A DNA stretch of 34,480 nt, taken from contig NZ_JJNZ01000035.1 of the NCBI RefSeq assembly GCF_000690055.1, positions 1-34,480 of the forward strand. The letters run 5' to 3'. This document shows positions 8,897 through 16,685 of this stretch, piece after piece. This stretch comes from Pseudoalteromonas fuliginea. GTDB lineage: Bacteria > Pseudomonadota > Gammaproteobacteria > Enterobacterales > Alteromonadaceae. Position 1 is the first letter of the stretch, and every line of letters begins with the position of its first letter. A program made the translations under genes and the position numbers. The notes beneath the pieces were generated by a model. That model was not told where the DNA came from. It searched no databases and saw only the letters and a list, made by a program, of their open reading frames with translations.

Positions 8897-10030
8897 TTAA
8901 AAATTATGAGCCCTAAAAGGCATTTTTAACCACTGAGAATACTCACGCTTAAGATTTGGTAATTGCGTATACAGCATTTTTTTTAACTTTTTTGCAGACA
9001 ACTTGCTACACGGTGATTGTTGCTCAGTAAGCATTATATTTTTTAGTAAAGCTCTACCTGCTTGTGTATCCATTAAAAAATAAATAGCAGCCCAACTACT
9101 TGCATAAAGTTTGCTGTTATCGCCTTTTTTCCACGTATCCTCTAAGCCGATTAACCAATTAATTGTAAATACACTTTTAGTAATATTGTTATTCTTTGTC
9201 CACGATCTATTTGGTTCAACAATACCTGTTTGCATATTATTTTTAGTCAGCTCAAAGTACTCCGCAAACCCTTCATTTAGCCATCTTGGTGTGTAACCCA
9301 ATACAGCCTTATTTATGGCGTGCACCGCTTCATGAACCGACGTACGCATTGCACTTTGTCCATTATCATAATGAATAAAAGCAGAATTACTCCCGTGAAA
9401 ATACATACCCGCAGTGTTTTTAGGGTCACCACCGCGATGCTTTATTGCCGACTCGTAAGCACTGCGAGTAGCCAAAACCGTTAGGTTTAGTTTCACCTTT
9501 TTAAGCGCATGCACACCAATTACTTGGCCATACGCCTTAAATACCGTATTGAGCTTAATGCGCAACTCTTGATTAAATGACGACGGTAAATTAGGTGTAT
9601 TTAAAGTAAGATCAAAATAATCTAGCGATTCAACAAAATCAGGATTGTAAGTTGCTACTGCAAAGTCAGGCTTTTTATCACTAAAATGAGGAACGCCCTC
9701 ACTGTCGGTCCACGTAAATATATCGCCATTACGTTTATATTTAACCTCACCTAACGATACATCTACGCAACGCGTATTGTTAACTTGTGATAAGTGATTA
9801 TCGGCAGACACTAACGTATGTTGCAATGTCGTTGTGCTTACTTTTTCGGGCCGTTTTGTACTTAAAGGCTCAGTAACTATTTGCGATGCTAGATCGTTAT
9901 ATATGCGTTTAACCTCACCAATCGGGTCACTATAATTAAATACCCGTCCAGTAAAATGATTAGCAATAAGCGCCGACGCAATTAGCAGCACAAAAAATAC
10001 AAACACCACACGTAATTTAGTTTTAAACAT
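8897..10030 (-). CDS. Membrane-anchored DUF4124 / gluzincin metallopeptidase-like protein
   Basis: Read from the ATG at 10030 this is a 377-residue protein with an N-terminal anchor helix (residues 7-24). A DUF4124-like segment (GDIFTWTDSEGVPHFSDKKP, 102-121) precedes a peptidase-like domain with HEAVH at 233-237 and the distal NEGFAEYF (E253/E257), the HExxH...E pattern of gluzincins seen in DUF1570-like families. It probably faces the periplasm. An in-frame ATG at 10051 lies inside the upstream gene; the chosen start sits 3 bp past that gene's stop and leads straight into the hydrophobic anchor. Substrate is unknown; joining DUF4124 to a peptidase suggests cell-wall or envelope-protein processing. 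Translation is likely coupled to the small secreted protein before it. Confidence 0.7.
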   Translation of the reverse strand: MFKTKLRVVFVFFVLLIASALIANHFTGRVFNYSDPIGEVKRIYNDLASQIVTEPLSTKRPEKVSTTTLQHTLVSADNHLSQVNNTRCVDVSLGEVKYKRNGDIFTWTDSEGVPHFSDKKPDFAVATYNPDFVESLDYFDLTLNTPNLPSSFNQELRIKLNTVFKAYGQVIGVHALKKVKLNLTVLATRSAYESAIKHRGGDPKNTAGMYFHGSNSAFIHYDNGQSAMRTSVHEAVHAINKAVLGYTPRWLNEGFAEYFELTKNNMQTGIVEPNRSWTKNNNITKSVFTINWLIGLEDTWKKGDNSKLYASSWAAIYFLMDTQAGRALLKNIMLTEQQSPCSKLSAKKLKKMLYTQLPNLKREYSQWLKMPFRAHNF

Positions 10031-10032
10031 AT

Positions 10033-10518
10033 TTATGGGTGCTCTTTCCACTGTGCTTCAAAAAGATCTTTTTGCTTACCCCTATATTCGCTGCACCACA
10101 CAAAGTCGGCCGACCCTATCCCTTTTTTACGGCAACGTTTAGGTAGTTTATAAAATGTTGACCAAGCATCAAGCTTAGCAGCATCTTTATAGCTATCGCT
10201 GTGCAAAGACATGTTTGATACTTTTTGATTGAGTAGCCAATTGCTATTAGGCGTACGAGTTGAGGTAGAAGAAGTAGCCTGATAAGCGCTACCACTCTTT
10301 TTAGGCTTACTGCAGTGATTAGCAAGCTGGGTAAATAAGAATTTATCGCGTGAGGTTAAATACTCGCCTTCTTTAATAGTGTATCCATGTCTAAACTTAG
10401 ACCGAATAGTTTCGCGTTCTTTTTTAATGCTATCGCAACGAGTTTGGAAGTAGGCCTCATCAGCATATAGTTTTGTAGTAAATACTGTGGTTAAAATTAG
10501 TAAGATCCATTTAATCAT
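10033..10518 (-). CDS. Small secreted hypothetical protein
   Basis: This 161-residue protein has a signal peptide (MIKWILLILTTVFTTKLYA-DE). The mature part is Lys/Arg- and Ser-rich and has four cysteines (QTRCDS, NHCSK, KRCRK, VWCSE) that could make two disulfides in the periplasm. It is not recognised. It is the first gene of a two-gene unit with the DUF4124/peptidase-like protein: its TAA lies 2 bases upstream of that ATG, so it could be a partner, inhibitor or substrate of it. Confidence 0.6.
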   Translation of the reverse strand: MIKWILLILTTVFTTKLYADEAYFQTRCDSIKKERETIRSKFRHGYTIKEGEYLTSRDKFLFTQLANHCSKPKKSGSAYQATSSTSTRTPNSNWLLNQKVSNMSLHSDSYKDAAKLDAWSTFYKLPKRCRKKGIGSADFVWCSEYRGKQKDLFEAQWKEHP

Positions 10519-10790
10519 TATTCATTCCCTGAATTAAAACTTTAAAAGAGTGTACCTATAAATGTGAAAAAACACATCAACATTACTAATCAAAAAAGCA
10601 AAAATTAAAGCTATGGGTGGGAGTTCACATTAGCCTTGGCTTTAATAAAGCGCCCACGAGGTATAAAACCTCACCTACAATAATTTAAACAACACTCTCA
10701 ACGAAACCGTAGGTGCGATTTTACATCGCGCTTTGGTCTTGGCTTTAACAAAAACACCATGCGAGGTATAAAACTGCACCTACAACAATT
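10519..10790. repeat. REP cluster between the small secreted protein and fic
   Basis: The inverted GTAGGTGAGG-type hairpin (gcgaggtataaaacc-like, seen as cacgaggtata) at about 10656, a plus-strand GTAGGTGCGAT hairpin at about 10709, and another inverted copy at 10761 with one arm changed (aaactgcacc, breaking the stem) are present. 10519-10650 holds the upstream region of the small secreted gene and shows no further structure. Confidence 0.75.
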
Positions 10791-10830
10791 AAAACCCCTA
10801 TTCGCCTCACATGGCGAGGTGAATAGGTGT
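10790..10830 (-). terminator. Terminator of fic
   Basis: On the minus strand, directly after the fic stop, CCTATTC/GAATAGG and CCTC/GAGG stems (one A.C mismatch between them) enclose a 7-nt loop and are followed by TTTT. The hairpin core resembles the palindrome upstream of the gene (both contain attcgcctca), so it could also be a second operator. Confidence 0.5.
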
Positions 10831-10839
10831 TTAATTGCC

Positions 10840-11937
10840 TCATTGGACAACCTTGTAACGTGTACTACGCCCACCTGCGGCGGTTTTTTTAATGAATCCA
10901 AGCGTTTGCAAGTCCGATAAATGGCGTGTTGCGGTTGCACGGCTAACCTTAGCCACTTTTTGATACTGACTCGCACTAATACCCTGTTCAAATTGGCCAT
11001 CGAGTAACTTATTAAGCACTTTTACTTGCTGCTCACCTAACTTTGTTTGATCTTTACTTGCCCAGTAATTGGTTTTAAAAATTGTTTGCTCAATATTATT
11101 AAGCGTATGGTGTATCGCATTATTGAGCGTACGTAAAAACCACTTAATCCACTTTGTAATACAAAGCTCTCCACGCTGAGTTGCTTCAAGCACTTCGTAG
11201 TAGCTTTTTCTGTCTTCTAAAATAGCCACCGACATAGCGTAAAACCGAATTGACTCAGCATGTTCTTGCGCTAATGCCAGGTCGGTTATAAGCCGTGTAA
11301 TACGCCCATTACCATCCTCAAGTGGATGTATTGTTACAAACCATAAGTGTGCGATAGCTGCCCGAATAAAAGGGTCTATTTGAGGTTCATTTTGCGCTTT
11401 GTTAAACCAGTTAAAAAATAGTGAAAGCTCTTTATTTACTCGCTCTTTAGGAGGCGCTGTAAAATGTAATATCGGTTTATCTAAGCGCCCCGACACTACT
11501 TGCATAGGCTCGTCACCACGCAATTGCCCGCCTTCAATTTTAGTAAACAAGCTTTGCTCACCTGAAAACAATAAGCGATGCCAATTAAGCACTCGCTCTA
11601 AATTAAGCGCTGAGTCTGTGTTATTTATCGCATCAAGCATAATCTCTGCAAGATTATCGCTTTGCACAGTTGTTGGGTAAGGCTGCTCATCAATATTGAG
11701 CTTTTTTGCAAGTGAAGAGCGAACCGAAAATGCATTAAGTTTTTCGCCCTCAATCGCACTGGAGTGAATAATATTTGCAAGTAAGGTATCAAGGGCCTGC
11801 TGCTTTTGATGAGCAGTTTGCACGCCCATACGCCCTACTAATAAACCTTGATTATATGAAAGCTCCCTTAGCAAAGGAGCAAGCGCCGCATCATCCCACG
11901 TAAAGTTTGGCCAGTTTTGCTGTTGCCATATCCACAT
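10840..11937 (-). CDS. Fic family AMP-transferase with N-terminal DUF4172 and C-terminal winged helix
   Basis: The 365-residue protein begins with a DUF4172-like segment (MWIWQQQNWPNFTWD). It carries the inhibitory-helix motif SxxxEG (S59-E63-G64, in SSAIEGE), so it is a class II Fic with a built-in brake. The Fic core HPLEDGNGR is at 204-212 with catalytic H204; Glu replaces the usual Phe-x at 207-208, as in many members. A C-terminal helix-turn-helix (about 315-365, QKVAKVSRATATRHLSDL) suggests self-regulation. It would transfer AMP from ATP to a Tyr/Thr/Ser hydroxyl of an unknown cytoplasmic target. It stands alone with no antitoxin gene, as expected when the inhibitor helix is internal. 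Ribosome site AGGA lies 10 bases upstream. Confidence 0.9.
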   Translation of the reverse strand: MWIWQQQNWPNFTWDDAALAPLLRELSYNQGLLVGRMGVQTAHQKQQALDTLLANIIHSSAIEGEKLNAFSVRSSLAKKLNIDEQPYPTTVQSDNLAEIMLDAINNTDSALNLERVLNWHRLLFSGEQSLFTKIEGGQLRGDEPMQVVSGRLDKPILHFTAPPKERVNKELSLFFNWFNKAQNEPQIDPFIRAAIAHLWFVTIHPLEDGNGRITRLITDLALAQEHAESIRFYAMSVAILEDRKSYYEVLEATQRGELCITKWIKWFLRTLNNAIHHTLNNIEQTIFKTNYWASKDQTKLGEQQVKVLNKLLDGQFEQGISASQYQKVAKVSRATATRHLSDLQTLGFIKKTAAGGRSTRYKVVQ

Positions 11938-11976
11938 AGTCTTTATGTCCTAAAATTGATTAGCTTCAGTCTACGT

Positions 11977-12011
11977 CAATTATTCGCCTCATACAATGAG
12001 GCGAATAATTG
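11977..12011. promoter_or_regulatory. Perfect 16-bp palindrome upstream of fic, operator candidate
   Basis: The arms 11977-11992 and 11996-12011 (caattattcgcctcat and its exact complement) are separated by ACA, 40 bp upstream of the fic start. A related half site (attcgcctca) recurs just past the fic stop at 10800, and ttaattgcctcatt occurs at both 12013 and 10831. A protein with a C-terminal helix-turn-helix that binds its own flanks is a plausible reading. The T-run needed for an intrinsic terminator is absent. Confidence 0.5.
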
Positions 12012-12074
12012 TGTTAATTGCCTCATTACTTTTAAGCGCTACACAGAGAAGAAATAAACAAGCAATTTAAAACT

Positions 12075-12262
12075 AGGTGTAAACCTCACCTACATTAATT
12101 TAAACACCACATTAAACAAAACCGTAGGTGCGATTTTACATCGCGCTTTGGTCTTGGCTTTTACAAAAACACCATGCGAGGTATAAAACCGCACCTACAA
12201 TAATGTAAACACCACATTAAACAAAACCGTAGGTGCGATTTTACATCGCGCTTTTGGTTTTA
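12075..12262. repeat. REP cluster
   Basis: There are two inverted/direct pairs: an inverted GTAGGTGAGG-type remnant at 12075, direct GTAGGTGCGAT hairpins at 12123 and 12227, and an inverted copy at 12176 (gcgaggtataaaaccgcacc, one arm changed). The two halves share the phrase acattaaacaaaaccgtagg, so they are duplicates of one another. 12263-12551 after it is AT-rich with no gene or clear structure. Confidence 0.8.
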
Positions 12263-12551
12263 ATTTATTTTTCGAACCTAAATAAACGCATCCATATTTG
12301 GTAATTGTATTATTTGTTCACTCAGCTTATTTGCAACTTTATTAATTATTTTTATGCATAAATGAATGTGGGATAATTCAGAAGTAAATAAGTTATTTTT
12401 GAGTTTAAATGTATATTTATCGTCCACAAGTTAACTTTACCTTATTTATAAATAATAGAATCGAATCTAAAATATAAATTACTTAAGCTAAGTTAATGAC
12501 ACTTTGAGATTGATAGCTCACTTAAGCAACTGCAGAAGCCCAGCTTGCTAT

Positions 12552-12865
12552 TAGGGCGTGTGACCTTTCGTGATTAATTTTGCAGCAGACTGTTTGGTAT
12601 TCAGGCAAGGCAGAGTCTATGTGGTGTGGTTATTCCCCATAAATAGGCGATAACGCAGCATAAATACCAAACATGCACTGCCTTTTGGGTTTTTTTAGGG
12701 ACAATTAACTCTTTGTTGCTCGGCTTTTACTTATTCTTGCATGGATGTAAGCCAGTAGGGTAAAGCAGAAGCAGTCACCGAGCCCACTAGGTTACAAACC
12801 TCGCGGCGCGATTTAATAGCCCCTAGATTGAACAAATTTCACCCCACAAAGGTCAACACGCCCTA
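12552..12865 (-). mobile_element. MITE-like element, long copy
   Basis: This 314-bp non-coding element has terminal inverted repeats tagggcgtgtgacctttcg (left) and tagggcgtgttgacctttg (right, read inward), with TA at both tips. Its left half matches, in reverse complement, the 6641-6805 copy; the right half holds an extra segment of about 130 bp (12700-12830) absent from the short copy. No ORF inside encodes a transposase. The short copy may be an internal-deletion derivative. Confidence 0.7.
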
Positions 12866-12945
12866 AATAAAACAAATATCAATTTTAATGTTCACTAGAA
12901 AACTGATAGGTTATTATTACAGTTTTTATCAATGGTTAGTTTTTC

Positions 12946-13335
12946 GTGGCAAATGAAGTTATACAGAAAATAATTAAGTACTTGCAGCAAAACACCGACA
13001 TTGACGTGGTTTGGTTATATGGCTCCCACGCAAAAGGGACAGCCCAACCCCATAGTGACATTGACTTAGCCGTAGCATTTAAAAACTTTGATCTGGAGTT
13101 CTTTGATAAGCGCCTTAGACCAAAAGAGCTTGAGCTTGAAATAAGTAATGCACTCAACCTCAATGAGCAACTTGTTTCTATTATAGATATAAATATTATT
13201 CCAAGTTATTTAGCTTTCAACGTTATTGAATATGGAAAAATAATTATAAGCAATAATAGTGTTAGAGCGATGAAAGAGCAGCAGCGTATATATAGCCAGT
13301 TCGAATTTGAAACCATAGCGAGTAAACATGACTGA
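12946..13335 (+). CDS. mntA: MNT-domain nucleotidyltransferase antitoxin (MntA-type)
   Basis: The 129-residue protein has the minimal nucleotidyltransferase motif GSHAKGTAQPHSDIDLAV at 26-43, with G26-S27 and the metal ligands D38 and D40. Its start is GTG at 12946; no in-frame ATG fits better. It overlaps the following HEPN gene by 8 bp. In described MntA/HepT (type VII) pairs, MntA adds AMP to a Tyr of the HEPN RNase and so silences it. The GSx10DxD core needed for AMPylation is intact here. This is a typical mobile addiction or defence pair and sits between a MITE and REP clusters. Confidence 0.9.
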   Translation: MANEVIQKIIKYLQQNTDIDVVWLYGSHAKGTAQPHSDIDLAVAFKNFDLEFFDKRLRPKELELEISNALNLNEQLVSIIDINIIPSYLAFNVIEYGKIIISNNSVRAMKEQQRIYSQFEFETIASKHD

Positions 13336-13753
13336 TACCGGAATTACACTTTATTTAAGTGAAGTAACACGCCATATTGACGAATATATGCAAGAACTCG
13401 ACGAACTCAGTCAAATCGATTCACTTAATAGCAGAGATTACCGAGCTGCAGAGCGATTACTACAGTTAATGACCGAGGTGTGTATTGGTTTATCAAAGCA
13501 TTGGCTTAAGCAGCACAAAAGTAGTACCAGTAGCAACGCCTATCAAACATTTAGCGAACTTACTAATTTAGGCTTTTTGAGTGAGGTAGAACTACTGTCA
13601 TGGCGTAAAATTATAGGCTTACGAAATGCTCTTGTTCACGATTACTTAAATATTGATCAAAGTATCGTTAAAACAATCATTAAAAAGCAACACTACATAA
13701 CTATGCACGCATTTAGTATTAAAGCGATTACAGAGCTAAACAAAGATTCATAG
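13328..13753 (+). CDS. hepT: HEPN-domain RNase toxin (HepT-type, DUF86)
   Basis: The 141-residue, all-helical protein contains the HEPN catalytic motif RNALVHDY (R99, H104, Y106: Rx4HxY). Y106 is the residue that MntA AMPylates in studied pairs. It is expected to cleave RNA (tRNA in some systems) when free of the antitoxin. It is translated from an ATG within the end of mntA, so the two are coupled. The stop is followed within 10 bp by a REP cluster. Confidence 0.9.
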   Translation: MTDTGITLYLSEVTRHIDEYMQELDELSQIDSLNSRDYRAAERLLQLMTEVCIGLSKHWLKQHKSSTSSNAYQTFSELTNLGFLSEVELLSWRKIIGLRNALVHDYLNIDQSIVKTIIKKQHYITMHAFSIKAITELNKDS

Positions 13754-13754
13754 A

Positions 13755-14305
13755 TAAAACCTCACCTACAATAATGTAAACACCGCATTCAACAAAAGCG
13801 TAGGTGCGATTTTACATCGCGCTTTGGCTTATATAACCTTAACGCTCACCTAACACCTGTAGACGCAAAGCTTGCTTGCGTGAAAAGCGCAGCTTTTAAT
13901 TTGTAGATGGGTTAATTCGCCACAACCTTGTACACGCCTAAACACAATGCGAGGTATAAAACCTCACCTACATCAATGCAAACACCGCGCTCAACAAAAG
14001 CGTAGGTGCGATTTTACATCGCGCTTTGGCTTATATAACCTTAACGCTCACCTAACACCTGTAGACGCAAAGCTTGCTTGCGTGAAAAGCGCAGCTTTTA
14101 ATTTGTAGATGGGTTAATTCGCCACAACCTTGTACATGCCTAAAGCACCATGCGAGGTATAAAACCTCACCTACAACAATACAAACACCACACTCAACAA
14201 AGCGTAGGTGCGATTTTATATCGCGCTTTTGGTTTTAAACAAAGCTCACTCATACATCTGTAGGCGCAAAGCTTGCTCGCGCGAAAAGCGAAGCTTTTAA
14301 AATAA
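13755..14305. repeat. REP composite cluster (three units)
   Basis: About 2.5 repeats of a ~195-bp composite carry direct GTAGGTGCGAT hairpins at 13800, 14002 and 14203, the GTAGACGC-type hairpin at 13859 and 14062, and inverted GTAGGTGAGG-type copies at about 13950 and 14152. The composite is the same as at 8435-8822. The last unit at 14261 is of a third type (GTAGGCGC) and leads straight into the boundary element at 14314, a join repeated at 16553 and 17534. Confidence 0.85.
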
Positions 14306-14313
14306 TTTACTTA

Positions 14314-14635
14314 TATCGCATTGGCGACGGCAACCAAAAAAAGACAAGCGCCGGTCTCTCTTTGGAATCACACAGCCCCTCAATTTCACTTATCTTTAAA
14401 CACAAAATTATTATGAGCGTAAACGCCATGAAAGCATCACTTTCACATCCCTGTACGCTGCCCAGTTCGGATATCTCTACCCTCTCGTTCAAAACTACGT
14501 TTTTCACCCATTTGCAAGCATCGCTTTCCTCGCATTGCCTAAAGGGATTTAGGCACTTGGAATTTGTCGGGAACAAAATTCCGCCATGCGAGGTAATTAC
14601 TCATTAATTATGTGTTTGCAGGTGAAGTTGAAGGG
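14314..14635 (+). repeat. Island boundary element, copy A
   Basis: The order of conserved blocks is atatcgc-ttggcgac-ggcaacca, tttggaatcacac, caatttcacttatctttaaa, gcgtaaacgc-atgaaagc, then a hairpin-rich end (cctaaagggatttagg, ggaattt...aaattcc) and taattactcattaatta. Positions 14532-14589 (58 bp) match the inverted segment 25207-25264 with one mismatch. Positions 14584-14628 (45 bp) are identical to 16469-16513. No convincing coding capacity is present; the two overlapping ORFs are not conserved between copies. 14636-14775 after it shows no gene. Confidence 0.75.
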
Positions 14636-14775
14636 GATGATTACCAGGGCTTCAGTCTTTAAATATTTGCTGTAGGCACCCTACTTGCTCTCGTAGGAAG
14701 GGTAGCTTATTGAATTTCATATAACATTAGCAACCACAATTGCTTTACTCTTACTAAGTGAAAAGCAATTATGTA

Positions 14776-14804
14776 TTGACTACTTAATTAAAAATCATTA
14801 GTCT
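14776..14804 (+). promoter_or_regulatory. Sigma70-like promoter of toxin gene
   Basis: TTGACT (14776-14781), a 17-bp AT-rich spacer, and TAGTCT (14799-14804) lie 34 bp upstream of the start codon. The ribosome site AAGTAAGGA at 14821 is 8 bp from the ATG, so the toxin and immunity pair seems to have its own transcription start just inside the boundary element. Confidence 0.55.
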
Positions 14805-14837
14805 TTTTTAAACAATTGAAAAGTAAGGATACTGATC

Positions 14838-15857
14838 ATGGCTCTAGAAATTAGAATCTGCTTGGATGCAGTTACTGCAGAAGTAGTAAAATGTAAAACT
14901 GATAAAAACAATACTTTCTCACAAGATAACAATCACATAAAAAGTAAAGTAATCACCTCAGGTACACCATATATTTGGCGCAAAGAATACACTGACTCTT
15001 TAACCGCTCCTACAACAGAACAAAAAAATATAGTCAATCAATTTGCGCTTTTATCAGCACAATCAAGAAGAAACATAGCTGGAATGCTGCGAGATTTTGG
15101 CAGCGAAACATTACTTGCTATTTCTGACTTTCAAGCTCAAGTTATACCATTTTTAGCAAACAACACACATGGTATTGTTGGTTCAGGCGCCACATCAATA
15201 GAAGCTCGCAGTTCAAAATTTGTTACTTTAGCGGGTAAATATGAAGCATCTTTAAAAGATATACGGGCCGCACATAAGTCAGGCATGCCTAAATACCATA
15301 TGGTCGCTTTAGAGCAAAAAGCTCTTGGACTATTTAAAGAGCTTCAAGTTAAATATCAAGCTGAACTACAACGCTTTTTGAATACTAACCGTGCAAGTCG
15401 CAGAGGTACGGTTTGGTCTAATCCTAATCGTGGTGTTCACATAGCTAAAAGTGCCAGACACTCCACTAAATTAGATATAAGTAGCACCGCAGAATTTAGA
15501 AAAATTAAATATATTGAAAACACAGGGCGTTGGCTTGGTAATGGAATGATCTTACTCGATGGCGCTTTTAGAGCAAACTCGGTTTACAACGATTACAAAA
15601 ATGGTGGCGACTGGCAAAGAAGTCTATCAACTGAATTGGCCAGCTTTGGAGTTTCTACTGCATCTGGTATTTTTGTCGGTTCAATTACTACCACAGCACT
15701 AAGCTCTTTACTTATGTTAACTCCTTATGGATGGGTTATTGCTATAGGTGTAGGGTTATATGTCGGTTTTACAGCAAGTATTAAAATGAATAATTTTATG
15801 AAAAAAACTTCTGAAAACATATACGACAGAAAACCTATATTTGAAGGGACTTTTTAA
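14838..15857 (+). CDS. Putative membrane-active toxin/effector
   Basis: This 339-residue protein is not recognised with confidence. Residues 1-210 are soluble and mostly helical (ETLLAISDFQAQVIPFLANN, then LRKLEQ-like heptads in 125-185). Residues 230-320 are rich in Gly and Ala and hydrophobic: GRWLGNGMILLDGAFRANSV, ASFGVSTASGIFVGSITTTA and the near-continuous LLMLTPYGWVIAIGVGLYVGFTA at 288-310, ending with a basic tail. This soluble-head, hydrophobic Gly-zipper-tail plan is what pore-forming colicin or T6SS-type effectors show. It lacks a signal peptide, so it must be secreted by a specialised route or act inside the cell. It is followed with no gap by a small membrane protein, the usual immunity layout. 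Promoter and ribosome site are present. Confidence 0.55.
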   Translation: MALEIRICLDAVTAEVVKCKTDKNNTFSQDNNHIKSKVITSGTPYIWRKEYTDSLTAPTTEQKNIVNQFALLSAQSRRNIAGMLRDFGSETLLAISDFQAQVIPFLANNTHGIVGSGATSIEARSSKFVTLAGKYEASLKDIRAAHKSGMPKYHMVALEQKALGLFKELQVKYQAELQRFLNTNRASRRGTVWSNPNRGVHIAKSARHSTKLDISSTAEFRKIKYIENTGRWLGNGMILLDGAFRANSVYNDYKNGGDWQRSLSTELASFGVSTASGIFVGSITTTALSSLLMLTPYGWVIAIGVGLYVGFTASIKMNNFMKKTSENIYDRKPIFEGTF

Positions 15858-16199
15858 ATGCCCGCAGCTCATTTAGCTGGATATTCTCTGATCGTATTTA
15901 TGATAGGTACTTTTGCCTCCGGCATTTTATTTTCGAGAATTTCAGTCAAACATATTAATAAAAATATGGAAAAAGATGGTGTGCTTCCCCCCAGTTGGGA
16001 TAAAGGCATTGGCGCTAGTGTGTCATTTTATATATTTTCGATGTTTTTTGAACGCTCCCGTATACCAACTCCGATGTTTGATGGACGTTTTGTAGCCAAG
16101 TACTCACGTCCAATTGACAAAGTAATAGGCGCAGTCCACTTGATTTCAGTCACAGGAATGATGCTTTGCCTTTGTATTGTTTCTTATTTTTCAGAGTAG
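15858..16199 (+). CDS. Small membrane protein, putative immunity partner
   Basis: This 113-residue protein starts at an ATG immediately after the toxin stop, with GAAGGG as ribosome site inside the toxin's end. It has one membrane helix at residues 4-25 (AHLAGYSLIVFMIGTFASGI), a second hydrophobic stretch at 52-65 (GASVSFYIFSMFF) and a third at 90-109 (VIGAVHLISVTGMMLCLCIV). Membrane-embedded immunity proteins are typical of pore-forming bacteriocins and effectors. Function is inferred only from position and topology; a second toxin subunit is the main alternative. Confidence 0.55.
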   Translation: MPAAHLAGYSLIVFMIGTFASGILFSRISVKHINKNMEKDGVLPPSWDKGIGASVSFYIFSMFFERSRIPTPMFDGRFVAKYSRPIDKVIGAVHLISVTGMMLCLCIVSYFSE

Positions 16200-16325
16200 T
16201 TAATAGTAAGTTAAATTTACATATCCTAATGTTTTTGGGCATAAAAGCGTAGTCTTTAAATTATCGGCAGAAACTTATCTCGCACCTTGATTTTTACTTA
16301 CAAAATTGTAAATAATTCATTCGAG

Positions 16326-16520
16326 TGTTTGCCTGATTGCTAGCGGCAACCAAAGAAAGACAAGCGCCAGTCTCTCTTTGGAATCACACGGCCCCCTAAA
16401 TTTCACTTATCTTTAAACACAAAATCAATATGGACGTAAACGTGATGAAAGCATCACTTCCCTCGAATCCATGCGAGGTAATTACTCATTAATTATGTGT
16501 TTGCAGGTGAAGTCGAAAGG
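16326..16520 (+). repeat. Island boundary element, copy B
   Basis: This is a direct copy of element A with the same block order: ggcaaccaaagaaagaca, ctctttggaatcacacgg, tttcacttatctttaaacac, acgtaaacgtgatgaaagc, ccatgcgaggtaattact. Together, A and B bracket the toxin/immunity module as direct repeats about 2 kb apart. It lacks the hairpin-rich 58-bp part of A. 16200-16325 between the module and this copy shows nothing. Confidence 0.7.
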
Positions 16521-16552
16521 GGGAGAATTGCCTAAGCAGCAGCCTTAAAATT

Positions 16553-16660
16553 GGCTGTAGGCGCTCAGCTTGCTCGCGCGAAAAGCGAAGCTTTTAAAAT
16601 AATTTACAAATATCGCGTTGGCGATGGCAACCAAGGGGCGCATAGCGCCATGTGTTCATT
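16553..16660 (+). repeat. REP (GTAGGCGC type) joined to boundary-element head
   Basis: gctgtaggcgctcagcttgc is followed by gcgaaaagcgaagctttt, then aatttacaaatatcgcg, ttggcgatggcaaccaagg and ggcgcatagcgcc. This is the same head as elements A and C but without a body; it abuts the 3' end of the UDG-fold gene. A 7-bp hairpin ttgaaat/atttcaa at 16661-16679 could end that gene's transcript. Confidence 0.65.
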
Positions 16661-16685
16661 ATTGAAATACATTATTTCAACAGCT

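Noticed and set aside
13755..14305. Possible CRISPR array or integron attC sites
   Set aside because: Units are about 195 bp with hairpins and no unique spacers, and no cas genes, integrase or RYYYAAC/GTTRRRY pairs in the right order were found.
14307..14607. Overlapping small ORFs in boundary element A
   Set aside because: They run on both strands through a non-coding repeat, have no ribosome site, and the frames are not kept in copies B, C or D.
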